Assembly: GCA_964596345.1 (NCBI GenBank)
Contig: CAZQSZ010000008.1
Coordinates: 256,037 to 320,036, forward strand
Direction of reading: 5' to 3'
DNA length: 64,000 nt
Source of the DNA: CADEDV01 sp964596345
Lineage (GTDB): Bacteria > Bacteroidota > Bacteroidia > Chitinophagales > Chitinophagaceae
The notes beneath the pieces were generated by a model. The model did no database searches, was not told where the DNA came from, and worked only from the letters and a program-made list of their open reading frames with translations. Positions 43,230-51,347 of the stretch are shown piece by piece. The translations under genes and the position numbers were made by a program. The first letter of the stretch is position 1; each line of letters starts with the position of its first letter.

Positions 43230-43504
43230 AAAAAGCTAGTTTAACTTATTGAAATGTTGATGCTGGAATGAACTCATCTTTTTAAAAGCACTGTCAAAAC
43301 TATTCTGACGTGTCTGACAGTCTCATGACAAGAGACTGTTTGAAATATGACTTTAGTCACACAAGGAACTAATGATAATCAAGATCAATGCATTTGTGAC
43401 TTATCTCACTCAGAATCTTGACTCCTGTCATAGAACTGTCAATAACTCATAGATAAGTTGCAGTCTCGTTTTCTTAAATTTAAGAAAATTTAAAATCACT
43501 TGTT
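43230..43504. promoter_or_regulatory. Divergent regulatory region of the electron-transfer locus
   Basis: This 275-base non-coding region lies between the divergent operons. From 43293 to 43441 it contains ten TGAC/GTCA tetramers, where about one is expected by chance. An inverted repeat, ACAGTCTC-ATGACAA-GAGACTGT, is at 43317-43339. A 20-bp perfect palindrome is at 43469-43488, next to the ATG at 43505. Crp/Fnr-type regulators bind related half-sites, but the regulator here is unknown. Confidence 0.55.
43469..43488. promoter_or_regulatory. 20-bp perfect palindrome (possible operator)
   Basis: TTTTCTTAAATTTAAGAAAA is fully self-complementary and ends 16 bases before the ATG at 43505. It is AT-rich and could be an operator, a cruciform, or an overlapping promoter element. 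Confidence 0.5.
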
Positions 43505-43732
43505 ATGGGAAGCAATAAGAAGCCTGATAATAAATCCCGCCGGGATTTTTTATCCATGTTTATTTCCACTGATAAAAAAACAGCCCCTGCTGAAATGGTG
43601 AAAATGCTGACAGCAGACGGCCAGCTGGTAGAAGTGGATAAAGCTATTCTGGACGAACTCGCTAACAAACAGAAAGCTACAAATCAACAAATTTTTGACT
43701 GGATGAAAAACCCATCCAAAGAAAACAGCTGA
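43505..43732 (+). CDS. 75-residue protein resembling the head of the Fe-S subunit
   Basis: The small protein begins with KSRRDFLSMF, a Tat-like twin-arginine motif, but no hydrophobic stretch follows, so export is unlikely. Its middle (EMVKMLTADGQLVEVDKAIL) matches the DKVKLLSPNGEIVEIDSAYL stretch of the downstream Fe-S protein. It therefore looks like a duplicated N-terminal segment without signal or clusters. A role as an assembly or Tat-proofreading partner is inferred. It is the first gene of the operon. Confidence 0.65.
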   Translation: MGSNKKPDNKSRRDFLSMFISTDKKTAPAEMVKMLTADGQLVEVDKAILDELANKQKATNQQIFDWMKNPSKENS

Positions 43733-43766
43733 TAAACCTTAATGCTCCTCATTAATAATAAGCATC

Positions 43767-44735
43767 ATGAAACAAGAAGAAATAAATGACAAAGGCCGCC
43801 GGGATTTCATCAAGACGGCAGCTATTGCAACAGTAGCAGCCACTGCCTGTGGCAGTCTGGCTTGTTCCTGTTCTTCAAAAAAAGCAACAACCGGGGATAA
43901 GGTAAAACTCTTATCACCCAACGGCGAGATCGTTGAGATTGACTCCGCTTACCTGAAACACGAAGAACACATGGCCATTGTTTCCAAACTGGAAGCCAGG
44001 GAAGGCATTGCCGGTAAAAAATTCGTAATGGTGGTGGACCTGGCCAACTGTAAAAATGCAAGAAGCTGTGTGAGTGCCTGTCAGAAATGGCATTATCGTC
44101 CGAAAGAAACGGAATGGCTGACAGTAAAACTTTTACAGGACAGCGAAAAAGCAGCCCCTTATTGGTTTCCCAAGCAATGCTTTCATTGTGACAACCCTCC
44201 TTGTGTAAAGGTTTGTCCCGTTGATGCCACTTTCAAAAGACAGGATGGCCTTGTATTAATAGATAATGACCGTTGTATCGGCTGTAAGTTTTGTATGGCA
44301 GCCTGCCCTTATTCCACCCGTGTATTTAACTGGGATGAACCCGACCAGCCTTTTTATATAAGAAGTTTAACCTCCAACCCCGAAACAGGTATTCCTGCTA
44401 AAGTGGGTACAGTGGAAAAATGTGATTTCTGCCCGGATCGTGCACGGGAAGGTCTGCTCCCGCCTTGCGTGGAAGCTTGTCCAAATGGCGTATTCTATTT
44501 TGGAGATGAAAATGAAGATACCGTCAGCAATGGTCTTGAAACAGTCAGTTTCAGCCAATTGATTAAAGACCGGGCAGCTTACCGCTACCAGGAAGAACTG
44601 GGTACCAAACCACGGGTCTATTACCTGCCGCCAAAAGACAGGGCATTCCCTGTGGAAAAAGGATACCAGGATGCTGATTCTGCCATTAAGGAAAGATTTA
44701 AAGACTATAAGGATATGCTTGAAGCAAAGGAATAA
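43767..44735 (+). CDS. Tat-exported four-cluster ferredoxin (NrfC/DmsB-like)
   Basis: This 322-residue protein has a Tat signal (KGRRDFIKTAAIATVAATAC) and cysteine motifs for four Fe-S clusters. Motif 1 has only three cysteines (C95, C101, C105; Ala98 replaces the second ligand). Motifs 2-4 are complete: C138-C141-C146-C150, C170-C173-C176-C180 and C219-C222-C234-C238. The family carries electrons between a membrane NrfD-type subunit and a periplasmic partner. The NrfD gene follows 40 bases downstream. The catalytic subunit normally paired with such proteins is missing. Confidence 0.9.
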   Translation: MKQEEINDKGRRDFIKTAAIATVAATACGSLACSCSSKKATTGDKVKLLSPNGEIVEIDSAYLKHEEHMAIVSKLEAREGIAGKKFVMVVDLANCKNARSCVSACQKWHYRPKETEWLTVKLLQDSEKAAPYWFPKQCFHCDNPPCVKVCPVDATFKRQDGLVLIDNDRCIGCKFCMAACPYSTRVFNWDEPDQPFYIRSLTSNPETGIPAKVGTVEKCDFCPDRAREGLLPPCVEACPNGVFYFGDENEDTVSNGLETVSFSQLIKDRAAYRYQEELGTKPRVYYLPPKDRAFPVEKGYQDADSAIKERFKDYKDMLEAKE

Positions 44736-44775
44736 GCAAACCCATTCTTCAACCCGCTCAATGAATAAATAAATT

Positions 44776-46116
44776 ATGGAACTCAATACCTATCAACAGG
44801 AAGCTTTCGATTATCAACGCAAGAATATCGAAACCTATGGCAAAAGGGCCTGGGGCTGGACGATCTTTTATGTGCTCTGCATTCTCGTGGGCTTATATGC
44901 ATTATACCTGCAGATTGCCAAAGGACATGGAGTAACCGGCATGCGGGATAATGTAGTTTGGGGATTATTCATCGTCAACTTTATCTTCTTTATCGGGCTC
45001 AGCTATGCAGGCGCCATCATTGCCGGTATCCTTCACTTATCCAAAGTAACATGGGGTAAACCCATTATACGGCTCGCCCAGTTCATGACACTGATCTCTG
45101 TGATTGTTGGTCCGATTTTTATTTTACTCTGTGTAGGCCGGTTCGACAGAATGCATCATCTGTTTATTTATCCAAGAATTCAATCCCCGCTTACCTGGGA
45201 TGTGATGGCGGTTGTTACCTTCTTTGCCGGCAGCGTCCTGTTTCTTTACCTGGCTCTTATCAAAGATTTTTCCGTGTACCGCGATGCCAAACTGGATGTT
45301 CCGAAATGGAAACAGAAATTGTATAAGATACTTGCATTAGGTTACCGGGGTGCAGCCAGCCAGAAAAGGCACTTGCTCATCTCTCAAAACCTGATGGCGA
45401 TCATTATGATTCCGCTGTCCATCGTTGTTGCTTCTATCCTTTCCTGGATCTTTGGTATGACGTTGAGACCAGGCTGGCACAGTACCATCTTCGGACCTTA
45501 CTTTGTTTTGGGAGCTGTCTACTCTGGTTGTGGTTTGCTGATCGTGGCTATGTGGTTTTACAGGAAAATGTATAAGCTTGATTATTATTTTACTGACCGG
45601 CATTTTAAATACCTCGGGTATATTATGCTGGTATTAGCAGCCGGTTATGGCTATTTTACTTTCTCCGAATATTTTACCAGCTGGTTTGGCTCAGAAAAAT
45701 GGGACAGCGAATTGATCCATAAACTATTCAGCCCTGCCGAGTACGGCTGGTGGACCTTCTTTGCCAATTTCGCCGGTATCGTACTGCCGATAGCTATTGT
45801 GGCCATTCCAGCCACCCGTAAACCAGGTCCCATCACTTTAGTAGCATTTATTATGGTAATAGCCATGTGGATAAAACGTTACCTGATCATTGTTCCTACC
45901 CTGGAAACAACCTTGTTGCCGATGCAGGATACAAGAACAGAGTATGTAAAATACGCTGCCACCTGGCCTGAGTGGGCATTGACCATTGCTGGTATAGCTA
46001 CGTTCCTGTTGTTTTTTACCGTGATGTCAAAATTTGTAACGGTAGTACCTGTTTCGGGGTTAGAAGATACACATACACATCATGAACAACACCAGTTACA
46101 ACAAGAACATCATTAA
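44776..46116 (+). CDS. NrfD/PsrC-like membrane quinol oxidoreductase subunit
   Basis: The 446-residue polytopic protein has about nine transmembrane helices and is of NrfD/PsrC type, with the family start RAWGWTIFYVLCILVGLYALYLQI. It should oxidise menaquinol and pass electrons to the upstream ferredoxin, or run in reverse. A His-rich C-terminus (THTHHEQHQLQQEHH) is unusual and could bind metal. It sits in the operon between the ferredoxin and the periplasmic protein genes. Confidence 0.88.
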   Translation: MELNTYQQEAFDYQRKNIETYGKRAWGWTIFYVLCILVGLYALYLQIAKGHGVTGMRDNVVWGLFIVNFIFFIGLSYAGAIIAGILHLSKVTWGKPIIRLAQFMTLISVIVGPIFILLCVGRFDRMHHLFIYPRIQSPLTWDVMAVVTFFAGSVLFLYLALIKDFSVYRDAKLDVPKWKQKLYKILALGYRGAASQKRHLLISQNLMAIIMIPLSIVVASILSWIFGMTLRPGWHSTIFGPYFVLGAVYSGCGLLIVAMWFYRKMYKLDYYFTDRHFKYLGYIMLVLAAGYGYFTFSEYFTSWFGSEKWDSELIHKLFSPAEYGWWTFFANFAGIVLPIAIVAIPATRKPGPITLVAFIMVIAMWIKRYLIIVPTLETTLLPMQDTRTEYVKYAATWPEWALTIAGIATFLLFFTVMSKFVTVVPVSGLEDTHTHHEQHQLQQEHH

Positions 46117-46156
46117 GAAAAAAACCAGGAAAGTACAACCTGCTAAAAGATAGTAT

Positions 46157-47095
46157 ATGAAACAAGCAATAACTAAACTAACCAGGCAGCTGGTATTATT
46201 TGCAGGATTCATCTTGTGCTTACTGAATACTGCTCCGGCCATTGCTCAAACCGACAGCACAGCACAAGAACCCGCAACAGAGGCACCTGCTGCAGCAGAA
46301 GAAGAACTGATATCACCATCTGTTGAATTGATCAGTATCCAGAAAGCTGATAAATCGGTAGACCTAAAAATCTCCGTGAAGGCCAAGATTGAAAAGAAGA
46401 TGCGGAAGATGTATGGCCTTAAAGTCAATGTTTTCCAGGTTGCTGATTCTGCAGAACAGGAGCTCGGCTCTGTGATTACCGACAGGAATGGCGTAGCGGT
46501 GTTCAATGTAAAACCAGAACAGGTCATTACGAACGCGGAAGGGATGATTCATTTTAAAGCAGTATTGGGCCCGGTTAAAAAAATGGAGAGTACGGAAGGA
46601 GAAGTAACCGTAAAAAGAGCATTGTTAACCATCACCCCGGTAAAGGAAGATTCATTGTATTCTGTGCAGGTAAAACTGGTTGATCTTGCTACCGGTGAAG
46701 AAACCCCTGTTCCGGAAGCAGCACTTGCTGTTTTTGTTAAACGTTCTTTCAATCCGCTGAAAATCGGTGAAATAACCACCGATGAGAATGGTGAAGGCAG
46801 TGCTGAAATAGCCAACAACCTGCCCGGTGATGCAAAAGGTAATATTACCCTGCTGGCCCGGCTGGATGAAAGTGAAATTTATGGCAACCTGGAAGCTGCT
46901 GTTGTTCAGCAATGGGGTGTTCCTGTATCAGATAAAATCGAAGATCAGCCAAGAGCTTTATGGAGCTCTCACCCTCCATTGTGGATGTTGATCACTTTTA
47001 TTATCTTAATGCTGGCGGTTTGGGGACACTATATTGTAATTGTTTACGAATTATTCAGGTTAAGAAAAGAACAACCACATGCAACCAACCCTTAG
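46157..47095 (+). CDS. Periplasmic protein with C-terminal membrane anchor, unknown
   Basis: This 312-residue protein has a signal peptide (about 1-30, ending AIAQ), an acidic Ala/Glu-rich linker, then two beta-rich Ig/carboxypeptidase-regulatory-like modules (GVAVFNVKPEQVI and GEGSAEIANNLPG). A C-terminal transmembrane helix is at about 274-297 (LWMLITFIILMLAVWGHYIVIVYELF). The protein would be anchored in the inner membrane with its bulk in the periplasm. I see no cysteine or haem motif. Its place between NrfD and cytochrome c suggests a docking or scaffold role. Confidence 0.7.
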   Translation: MKQAITKLTRQLVLFAGFILCLLNTAPAIAQTDSTAQEPATEAPAAAEEELISPSVELISIQKADKSVDLKISVKAKIEKKMRKMYGLKVNVFQVADSAEQELGSVITDRNGVAVFNVKPEQVITNAEGMIHFKAVLGPVKKMESTEGEVTVKRALLTITPVKEDSLYSVQVKLVDLATGEETPVPEAALAVFVKRSFNPLKIGEITTDENGEGSAEIANNLPGDAKGNITLLARLDESEIYGNLEAAVVQQWGVPVSDKIEDQPRALWSSHPPLWMLITFIILMLAVWGHYIVIVYELFRLRKEQPHATNP

Positions 47096-47126
47096 TATAA
47101 TTCTATCTATTTAATAAGCAAAATCA

Positions 47127-47537
47127 ATGAAAATGAAAAAGAATGTAATTGTAATGATAGCTGGTCTTTTTGCTATCGGTTTACTGGCCTTTGTGCCCAA
47201 AAACAACACACAGGACCCCTGGCCTGTTCCTGATGCGGCTAAAAACAAAGCCAACCCGCTGAAAGGTGATGCAGAATCTGTAGCCACCGGTAAAACATTG
47301 TATAACCAGCATTGCAAGTCCTGCCATGGCACAAAAGGTAAAGGCGATGGCCCCAAAGCTTCCCAGTTAGATACGGATTGCGGAGATTTCACCAAGGCAT
47401 CTTTCCAGTCACAAACCGATGGAGCACTTTATTATAAAACCGCTGAAGGACGAAAAGACATGCCTGCCTACAAAAAGAAAATTCCTGATGCAAATGACAT
47501 TTGGGCAATCGTAAATTATATGAGGACAATGAAATAA
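47127..47537 (+). CDS. Monohaem cytochrome c
   Basis: The 136-residue protein has an N-terminal signal or anchor (about 5-23) and one class I haem motif, C63-KS-C66-H67. The axial methionine is in KDMPAY (M112). It is the last gene of the five-gene operon that begins at 43505. It is the obvious electron acceptor for the NrfC/NrfD pair, passing electrons on through the periplasm. A terminator follows. Confidence 0.92.
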   Translation: MKMKKNVIVMIAGLFAIGLLAFVPKNNTQDPWPVPDAAKNKANPLKGDAESVATGKTLYNQHCKSCHGTKGKGDGPKASQLDTDCGDFTKASFQSQTDGALYYKTAEGRKDMPAYKKKIPDANDIWAIVNYMRTMK

Positions 47538-47553
47538 ATAGCTATTTCAGCTA

Positions 47554-47584
47554 AAAAAACCACTCCCAGGAGTGGTTTTTTTGT
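47554..47584 (+). terminator. Terminator of the cytochrome operon
   Basis: CCACTC-CCAG-GAGTGG at 47560-47575 is flanked by an A-tract and a strong T-tract (TTTTTTT). It ends the NrfCD operon. Confidence 0.88.
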
Positions 47585-47670
47585 TGCTATTATACCAACG
47601 GCTCACCGTACATGTATTTTAGCCGGCAACTGCCGGGCACAGCCAGTACATTTATACCCGGCTATTTTTT

Positions 47671-48519
47671 GTGCAGCACATTGAATTTTTCCATACCGAT
47701 CATTTCGAAACAAATTACCACCGGGTGCCGCCGCCTGCTGCACTCAGCCATTTCATTGATTTTTTCTGGGAAACCAAATTCGATCCATTATGGAAAGAAT
47801 ATCCAAAAGGGTTCTCCGATGCACAATTTCCCAATATTGGCTATACCTATATTATCAACCTGGGCACCCCGTTTATCATGCAGGTAGCTGATAAGAAATT
47901 CAGCATGAAAACCGATTGTTTTTTACCCCGGTATAATGCCATTGAATGTTTTCATAAACCAGGCAATCATTTATTCGGTATCAAGTTTCGTGTTTCACCT
48001 GTTCTATATGAAAAGAAGATCAACTTTGCAGAATACAAAGCTTATGTTTTCCCCCTTAGTTATTTGCTGGATCAGCTTATCATTAATAAGATCAAAAAAA
48101 CTGGTTCCTTTAACGAAAGAACAAAGGCCCTGTCTGATTATTTTACCGGCCTCTCGGGTAAACACGAAGGCTCTTTACAACAGGTGAATATTGTCAGTAC
48201 TATTATAGAACAGTGTATCCGGCAAAACGATTTCACCATTTCGCTGGAACAATCAGCCTCCCGGTATAATATATCTGTCCGAACCCTGCAACGTTATTTT
48301 GAAACCTGCACGGGCATCAGCAGCAAGCAGGCTTTGCAGGTAATGCGGATCCGCAAAGCTACTGCCCATCTCGCCTGCTCCCCCGGTGATTTTCATTATT
48401 CCTTATATGGTTATTACGATCATAGCCATTTTTATAAACACCTGAAACAATTTCTCCAAAAAAACACATTGAAGAACCTGCAGCCGCACCTGGAACTGCT
48501 GAAAACATTACACCGGTGA
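47671..48519 (+). CDS. AraC-family transcriptional regulator
   Basis: The 282-residue regulator has a sensory N-terminal half and a C-terminal AraC/XylS DNA-binding domain with two helix-turn-helix units. SLEQSASRYNISVRTLQRYFETCTGISSKQALQVMRIRKA holds the first; the second follows in HFHYSLYGYYDHSHFYKHLKQF-like spacing. The start is GTG at 47671, immediately after a TATTTTTT stretch, so another start is possible. The AraC target is unknown, and the operon at 43505 is a neighbour only. Confidence 0.9.
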   Translation: MQHIEFFHTDHFETNYHRVPPPAALSHFIDFFWETKFDPLWKEYPKGFSDAQFPNIGYTYIINLGTPFIMQVADKKFSMKTDCFLPRYNAIECFHKPGNHLFGIKFRVSPVLYEKKINFAEYKAYVFPLSYLLDQLIINKIKKTGSFNERTKALSDYFTGLSGKHEGSLQQVNIVSTIIEQCIRQNDFTISLEQSASRYNISVRTLQRYFETCTGISSKQALQVMRIRKATAHLACSPGDFHYSLYGYYDHSHFYKHLKQFLQKNTLKNLQPHLELLKTLHR

Positions 48520-48597
48520 ATTGTTTTTTTCGGACCAGTTTTCCCCGAACAAGATCCCTGTAATAGCTGTTCCATAAATGTCCTATTTTAGACGTCT

Positions 48598-50196
48598 ATG
48601 CTACAGGATAATATCTTACTGGTCATTTCATTGTTTTTCGGTATTGCTTTTCTTGTGATGCTGAGCGAAAAGCTAAAGGTCTCTTATCCCATACTTTTAG
48701 TCATTAGCGGCTTGCTGATCAGCTTAGTGCCGGGCATTCCGTCTATCAGTTTACACCCCGACCTTGTTTTCCTGATCTTTTTACCGCCATTACTATATGC
48801 AGCAGCCTGGAATACTTCCTGGAGCGATTTCTGGAAGATGAAGCGGCCTATCAGCCTGCTGGCTTTTGGGCTGGTGATCTTCACTTCAGCCGCAGTAGCG
48901 TTTGTATCCAATGCGATCATTCCTGATTTTCCATTAGCCTATGGGTTTTTATTAGGCGGAATTATTTCACCCCCGGATGCGGTTGCCGCCACCTCGGTAT
49001 TACAGGGATTGAAAGTCCCCAAGCGGGTGGTCACTATTTTAGAGGGAGAAAGCCTGGTGAATGATGCCTCCAGTTTGATCGTATTCCGGTTTGCGCTGGC
49101 TGCGATTATTACCGGCCAGTTTCATTTGGGAGAAGCCGCCCGGAATTTTGCATTGGTCGTATTCATGGGTATTGCCATTGGCCTGGCCATTGCTTATATC
49201 GTTTATCTTATTCATCGTTTCTTTCCCACCACCGCCAGTATTGATGCAGCACTAACGCTTATTACTCCTTATATTATGTATGTCGCAGCGGAACATTTTC
49301 ATTTCTCCGGTGTCTTATCTGTTGTAAGTGGCGGCCTGTTTCTTTCTTTCCGTTCCAATGAAATGTTCACCTATGAATCCCGCTTATCCATTAACGGGCT
49401 TTGGGATACCCTGGTATTCCTGCTGAATGGATTTGTATTTATCCTGATCGGGCTGCAACTGCCGGTTATTGTTGATGGTTTGGGTAACTATTCCACCGGC
49501 GAAGCTATTCTGTATGCCGTGATCATCAGCCTGCTCACCATTGTCATCCGTATCATCTGGGTATTCCCCGGTGCGTATATACCAAGATGGTTATTTAAAA
49601 GTATCCGTACCAACGAAGGACCTCTCAACTGGAAAACAGTCTTCCTGGTAGCCTGGAGTGGTATGCGAGGTGTTGTTTCACTTGCTTCTGCCCTGGCAGT
49701 ACCATTGACCTTATCCGGTAACGAAGCCTTTCCGCACCGTAACCTGATCCTGTTCATTACGTTTATCGTAATCCTGTTTACGTTAGTATTGCAGGGATTG
49801 AGCCTGAAACCGTTGATACGTATTTTAAAGATCGAAGTGAATGAAAAAGAATCTGAAAAATTACAGGCCCTGGCATTAAGGATCCGGCTGGCAGAATCAG
49901 TGCTTTCTTATTTAGACACCAACTACCCGGAGGAAACACAAAATCATGATACTTATAAACGGGTGCGGGACCGGTATGAACGAATGATAGAGATCACCAA
50001 ACGAAAACTGGAAACAGGTGAAGCAGAAGACGAAGAAGCCTCTTTCTTACCGCATTACCGGCAAATGCTGTTAGAGCTGGTGCATATCCGGCGGAGAGAA
50101 TTGAATTATGTGCGGCACAAAGGTGAATACAGTGAAGAACTGATACGGGAACGAGAGTGGGAGCTTGACCTGGAAGAAGCAAGACTGAATGGATAA
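48598..50196 (+). CDS. Na+/H+ antiporter (CPA1 family)
   Basis: The 532-residue protein has about twelve transmembrane helices in the first 400 residues and a charged cytoplasmic C-terminal helix region. The CPA1 signature SPPDAVAA (helix V) and the EGESLVNDAS motif are present. It exchanges cytoplasmic Na+ for external H+ or the reverse. A near-consensus box TATTTTAG ends 8 bases before the ATG, again suggesting a very short leader. Confidence 0.93.
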   Translation: MLQDNILLVISLFFGIAFLVMLSEKLKVSYPILLVISGLLISLVPGIPSISLHPDLVFLIFLPPLLYAAAWNTSWSDFWKMKRPISLLAFGLVIFTSAAVAFVSNAIIPDFPLAYGFLLGGIISPPDAVAATSVLQGLKVPKRVVTILEGESLVNDASSLIVFRFALAAIITGQFHLGEAARNFALVVFMGIAIGLAIAYIVYLIHRFFPTTASIDAALTLITPYIMYVAAEHFHFSGVLSVVSGGLFLSFRSNEMFTYESRLSINGLWDTLVFLLNGFVFILIGLQLPVIVDGLGNYSTGEAILYAVIISLLTIVIRIIWVFPGAYIPRWLFKSIRTNEGPLNWKTVFLVAWSGMRGVVSLASALAVPLTLSGNEAFPHRNLILFITFIVILFTLVLQGLSLKPLIRILKIEVNEKESEKLQALALRIRLAESVLSYLDTNYPEETQNHDTYKRVRDRYERMIEITKRKLETGEAEDEEASFLPHYRQMLLELVHIRRRELNYVRHKGEYSEELIREREWELDLEEARLNG

Positions 50197-50204
50197 CACA
50201 AATA

Positions 50205-50240
50205 AAAACGTCATCGCTGTGTAGTGATGACGTTTTGCTT
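50205..50240. terminator. Bidirectional terminator
   Basis: AAAACGTCATC (50205-50215) and GATGACGTTTT (50226-50236) form an 11-bp stem with a 10-nt loop. It lies between the antiporter gene and the converging OmpA lipoprotein gene. Confidence 0.92.
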
Positions 50241-50262
50241 TTAGTCCTTGCTATTATAATTA

Positions 50263-51162
50263 TTATCCGCCGTTACCATTTGGTTCCAGCAATTTGAAAA
50301 ACTGGTCCAGCTGAGGCAGGATCACAATTCTTGTTCTGCGGTTAGCCGCTTTACCTTCTTTGGTACTGTTATCAGCCACCGGTTTATATTCCCCACGGCC
50401 GGCTGCGGCCATCTTAGCCGGATCAAGTCCATATTGTTTTTGCAGCATTTTTACAATCGTGGTTGCTCTTTTCACACTCAGGTCCCAGTTATCCGCCAGA
50501 ACACCACCGCCAACATATGGCACATTATCCGTATGTCCTTCCACCATAAATTCGATATCAGGCTGGTTCTTTAATACCGCTGCCACTTTTCCCAATACGG
50601 TTTTTGCCTGGCTGGTTACTTCATACCTGCCGCTTTTGAAAAGCAGCTTGTCAGAAATATCAATATACACCACTCCTTTATCTACTTTGATATTGATATC
50701 CTCGTCATCCATGTTACCTACAGCGCCTTTCAGGTTCATCACCAAAGCCATATTCAGTGAATCTTTGTGCGCCATCTGCTGCTGCAGGGTTTGTATATAA
50801 GCATCCTTGGCCCCGATATTCTCCATAGATTTCCTGATACTTTCTGCCTGTGAAGCGGAGATCACTGAAAGATCTTCAAGCTGTTTCAGCGCAGACGTAT
50901 TATTCGCTTTCAGAAAATCAATTTGCTTATTCAGGTCACTGATCTTATTATGGAGGCTTGCATTATCGCCTTCCAGGGTTGTTTTTTGCCGGCCCAATTC
51001 TGCTTTAGCGTCATTACAATTGTTCAGGTCACCCTGTAGCTGCGTTTGTTTGGATTGCAGGGATTGTATTTCAGCCTGTGCAGTTTTGAATTTCTTACTG
51101 CTGACACAGGAAAATAATAGCAGGGAGGAAACTGTGGCTACCAGTATCAGATTTAATTTCAT
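50263..51162 (-). CDS. OmpA-family lipoprotein
   Basis: This 299-residue lipoprotein (lipid cysteine C19) has a long coiled coil at about 25-145 rich in Gln, Leu and Lys, then an OmpA-like peptidoglycan-binding domain. The domain contains LLFKSGRYEVTSQAKTVL, VEGHTDNVPY and AANRRTRIVI. It should tether the outer membrane to peptidoglycan. The coiled coil resembles MotB or Pal-like structural anchors, but no stator genes are near. Confidence 0.92.
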   Translation of the reverse strand: MKLNLILVATVSSLLLFSCVSSKKFKTAQAEIQSLQSKQTQLQGDLNNCNDAKAELGRQKTTLEGDNASLHNKISDLNKQIDFLKANNTSALKQLEDLSVISASQAESIRKSMENIGAKDAYIQTLQQQMAHKDSLNMALVMNLKGAVGNMDDEDINIKVDKGVVYIDISDKLLFKSGRYEVTSQAKTVLGKVAAVLKNQPDIEFMVEGHTDNVPYVGGGVLADNWDLSVKRATTIVKMLQKQYGLDPAKMAAAGRGEYKPVADNSTKEGKAANRRTRIVILPQLDQFFKLLEPNGNGG

Positions 51163-51347
51163 ACAACTTATTTTAAGTGAAAGATTGGTTTTACTGCCTT
51201 AACAAGGCTCAAAGGTAAACGGCCGGGTAATTGTATTCACTGGCAATTTGTTAATTATTTTATCAGTAAAACCATGCTGCTTCCGGCAGCGCAGATTAGT
51301 TTTTAATTAAAATCGGCCAGCTTCCCGGCAATTCTTATTTTTAATAC

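Noticed and set aside
43767..47537. Classical Nrf nitrite reductase operon
   Set aside because: No NrfA or other multihaem nitrite reductase is present; only NrfC- and NrfD-like subunits occur.
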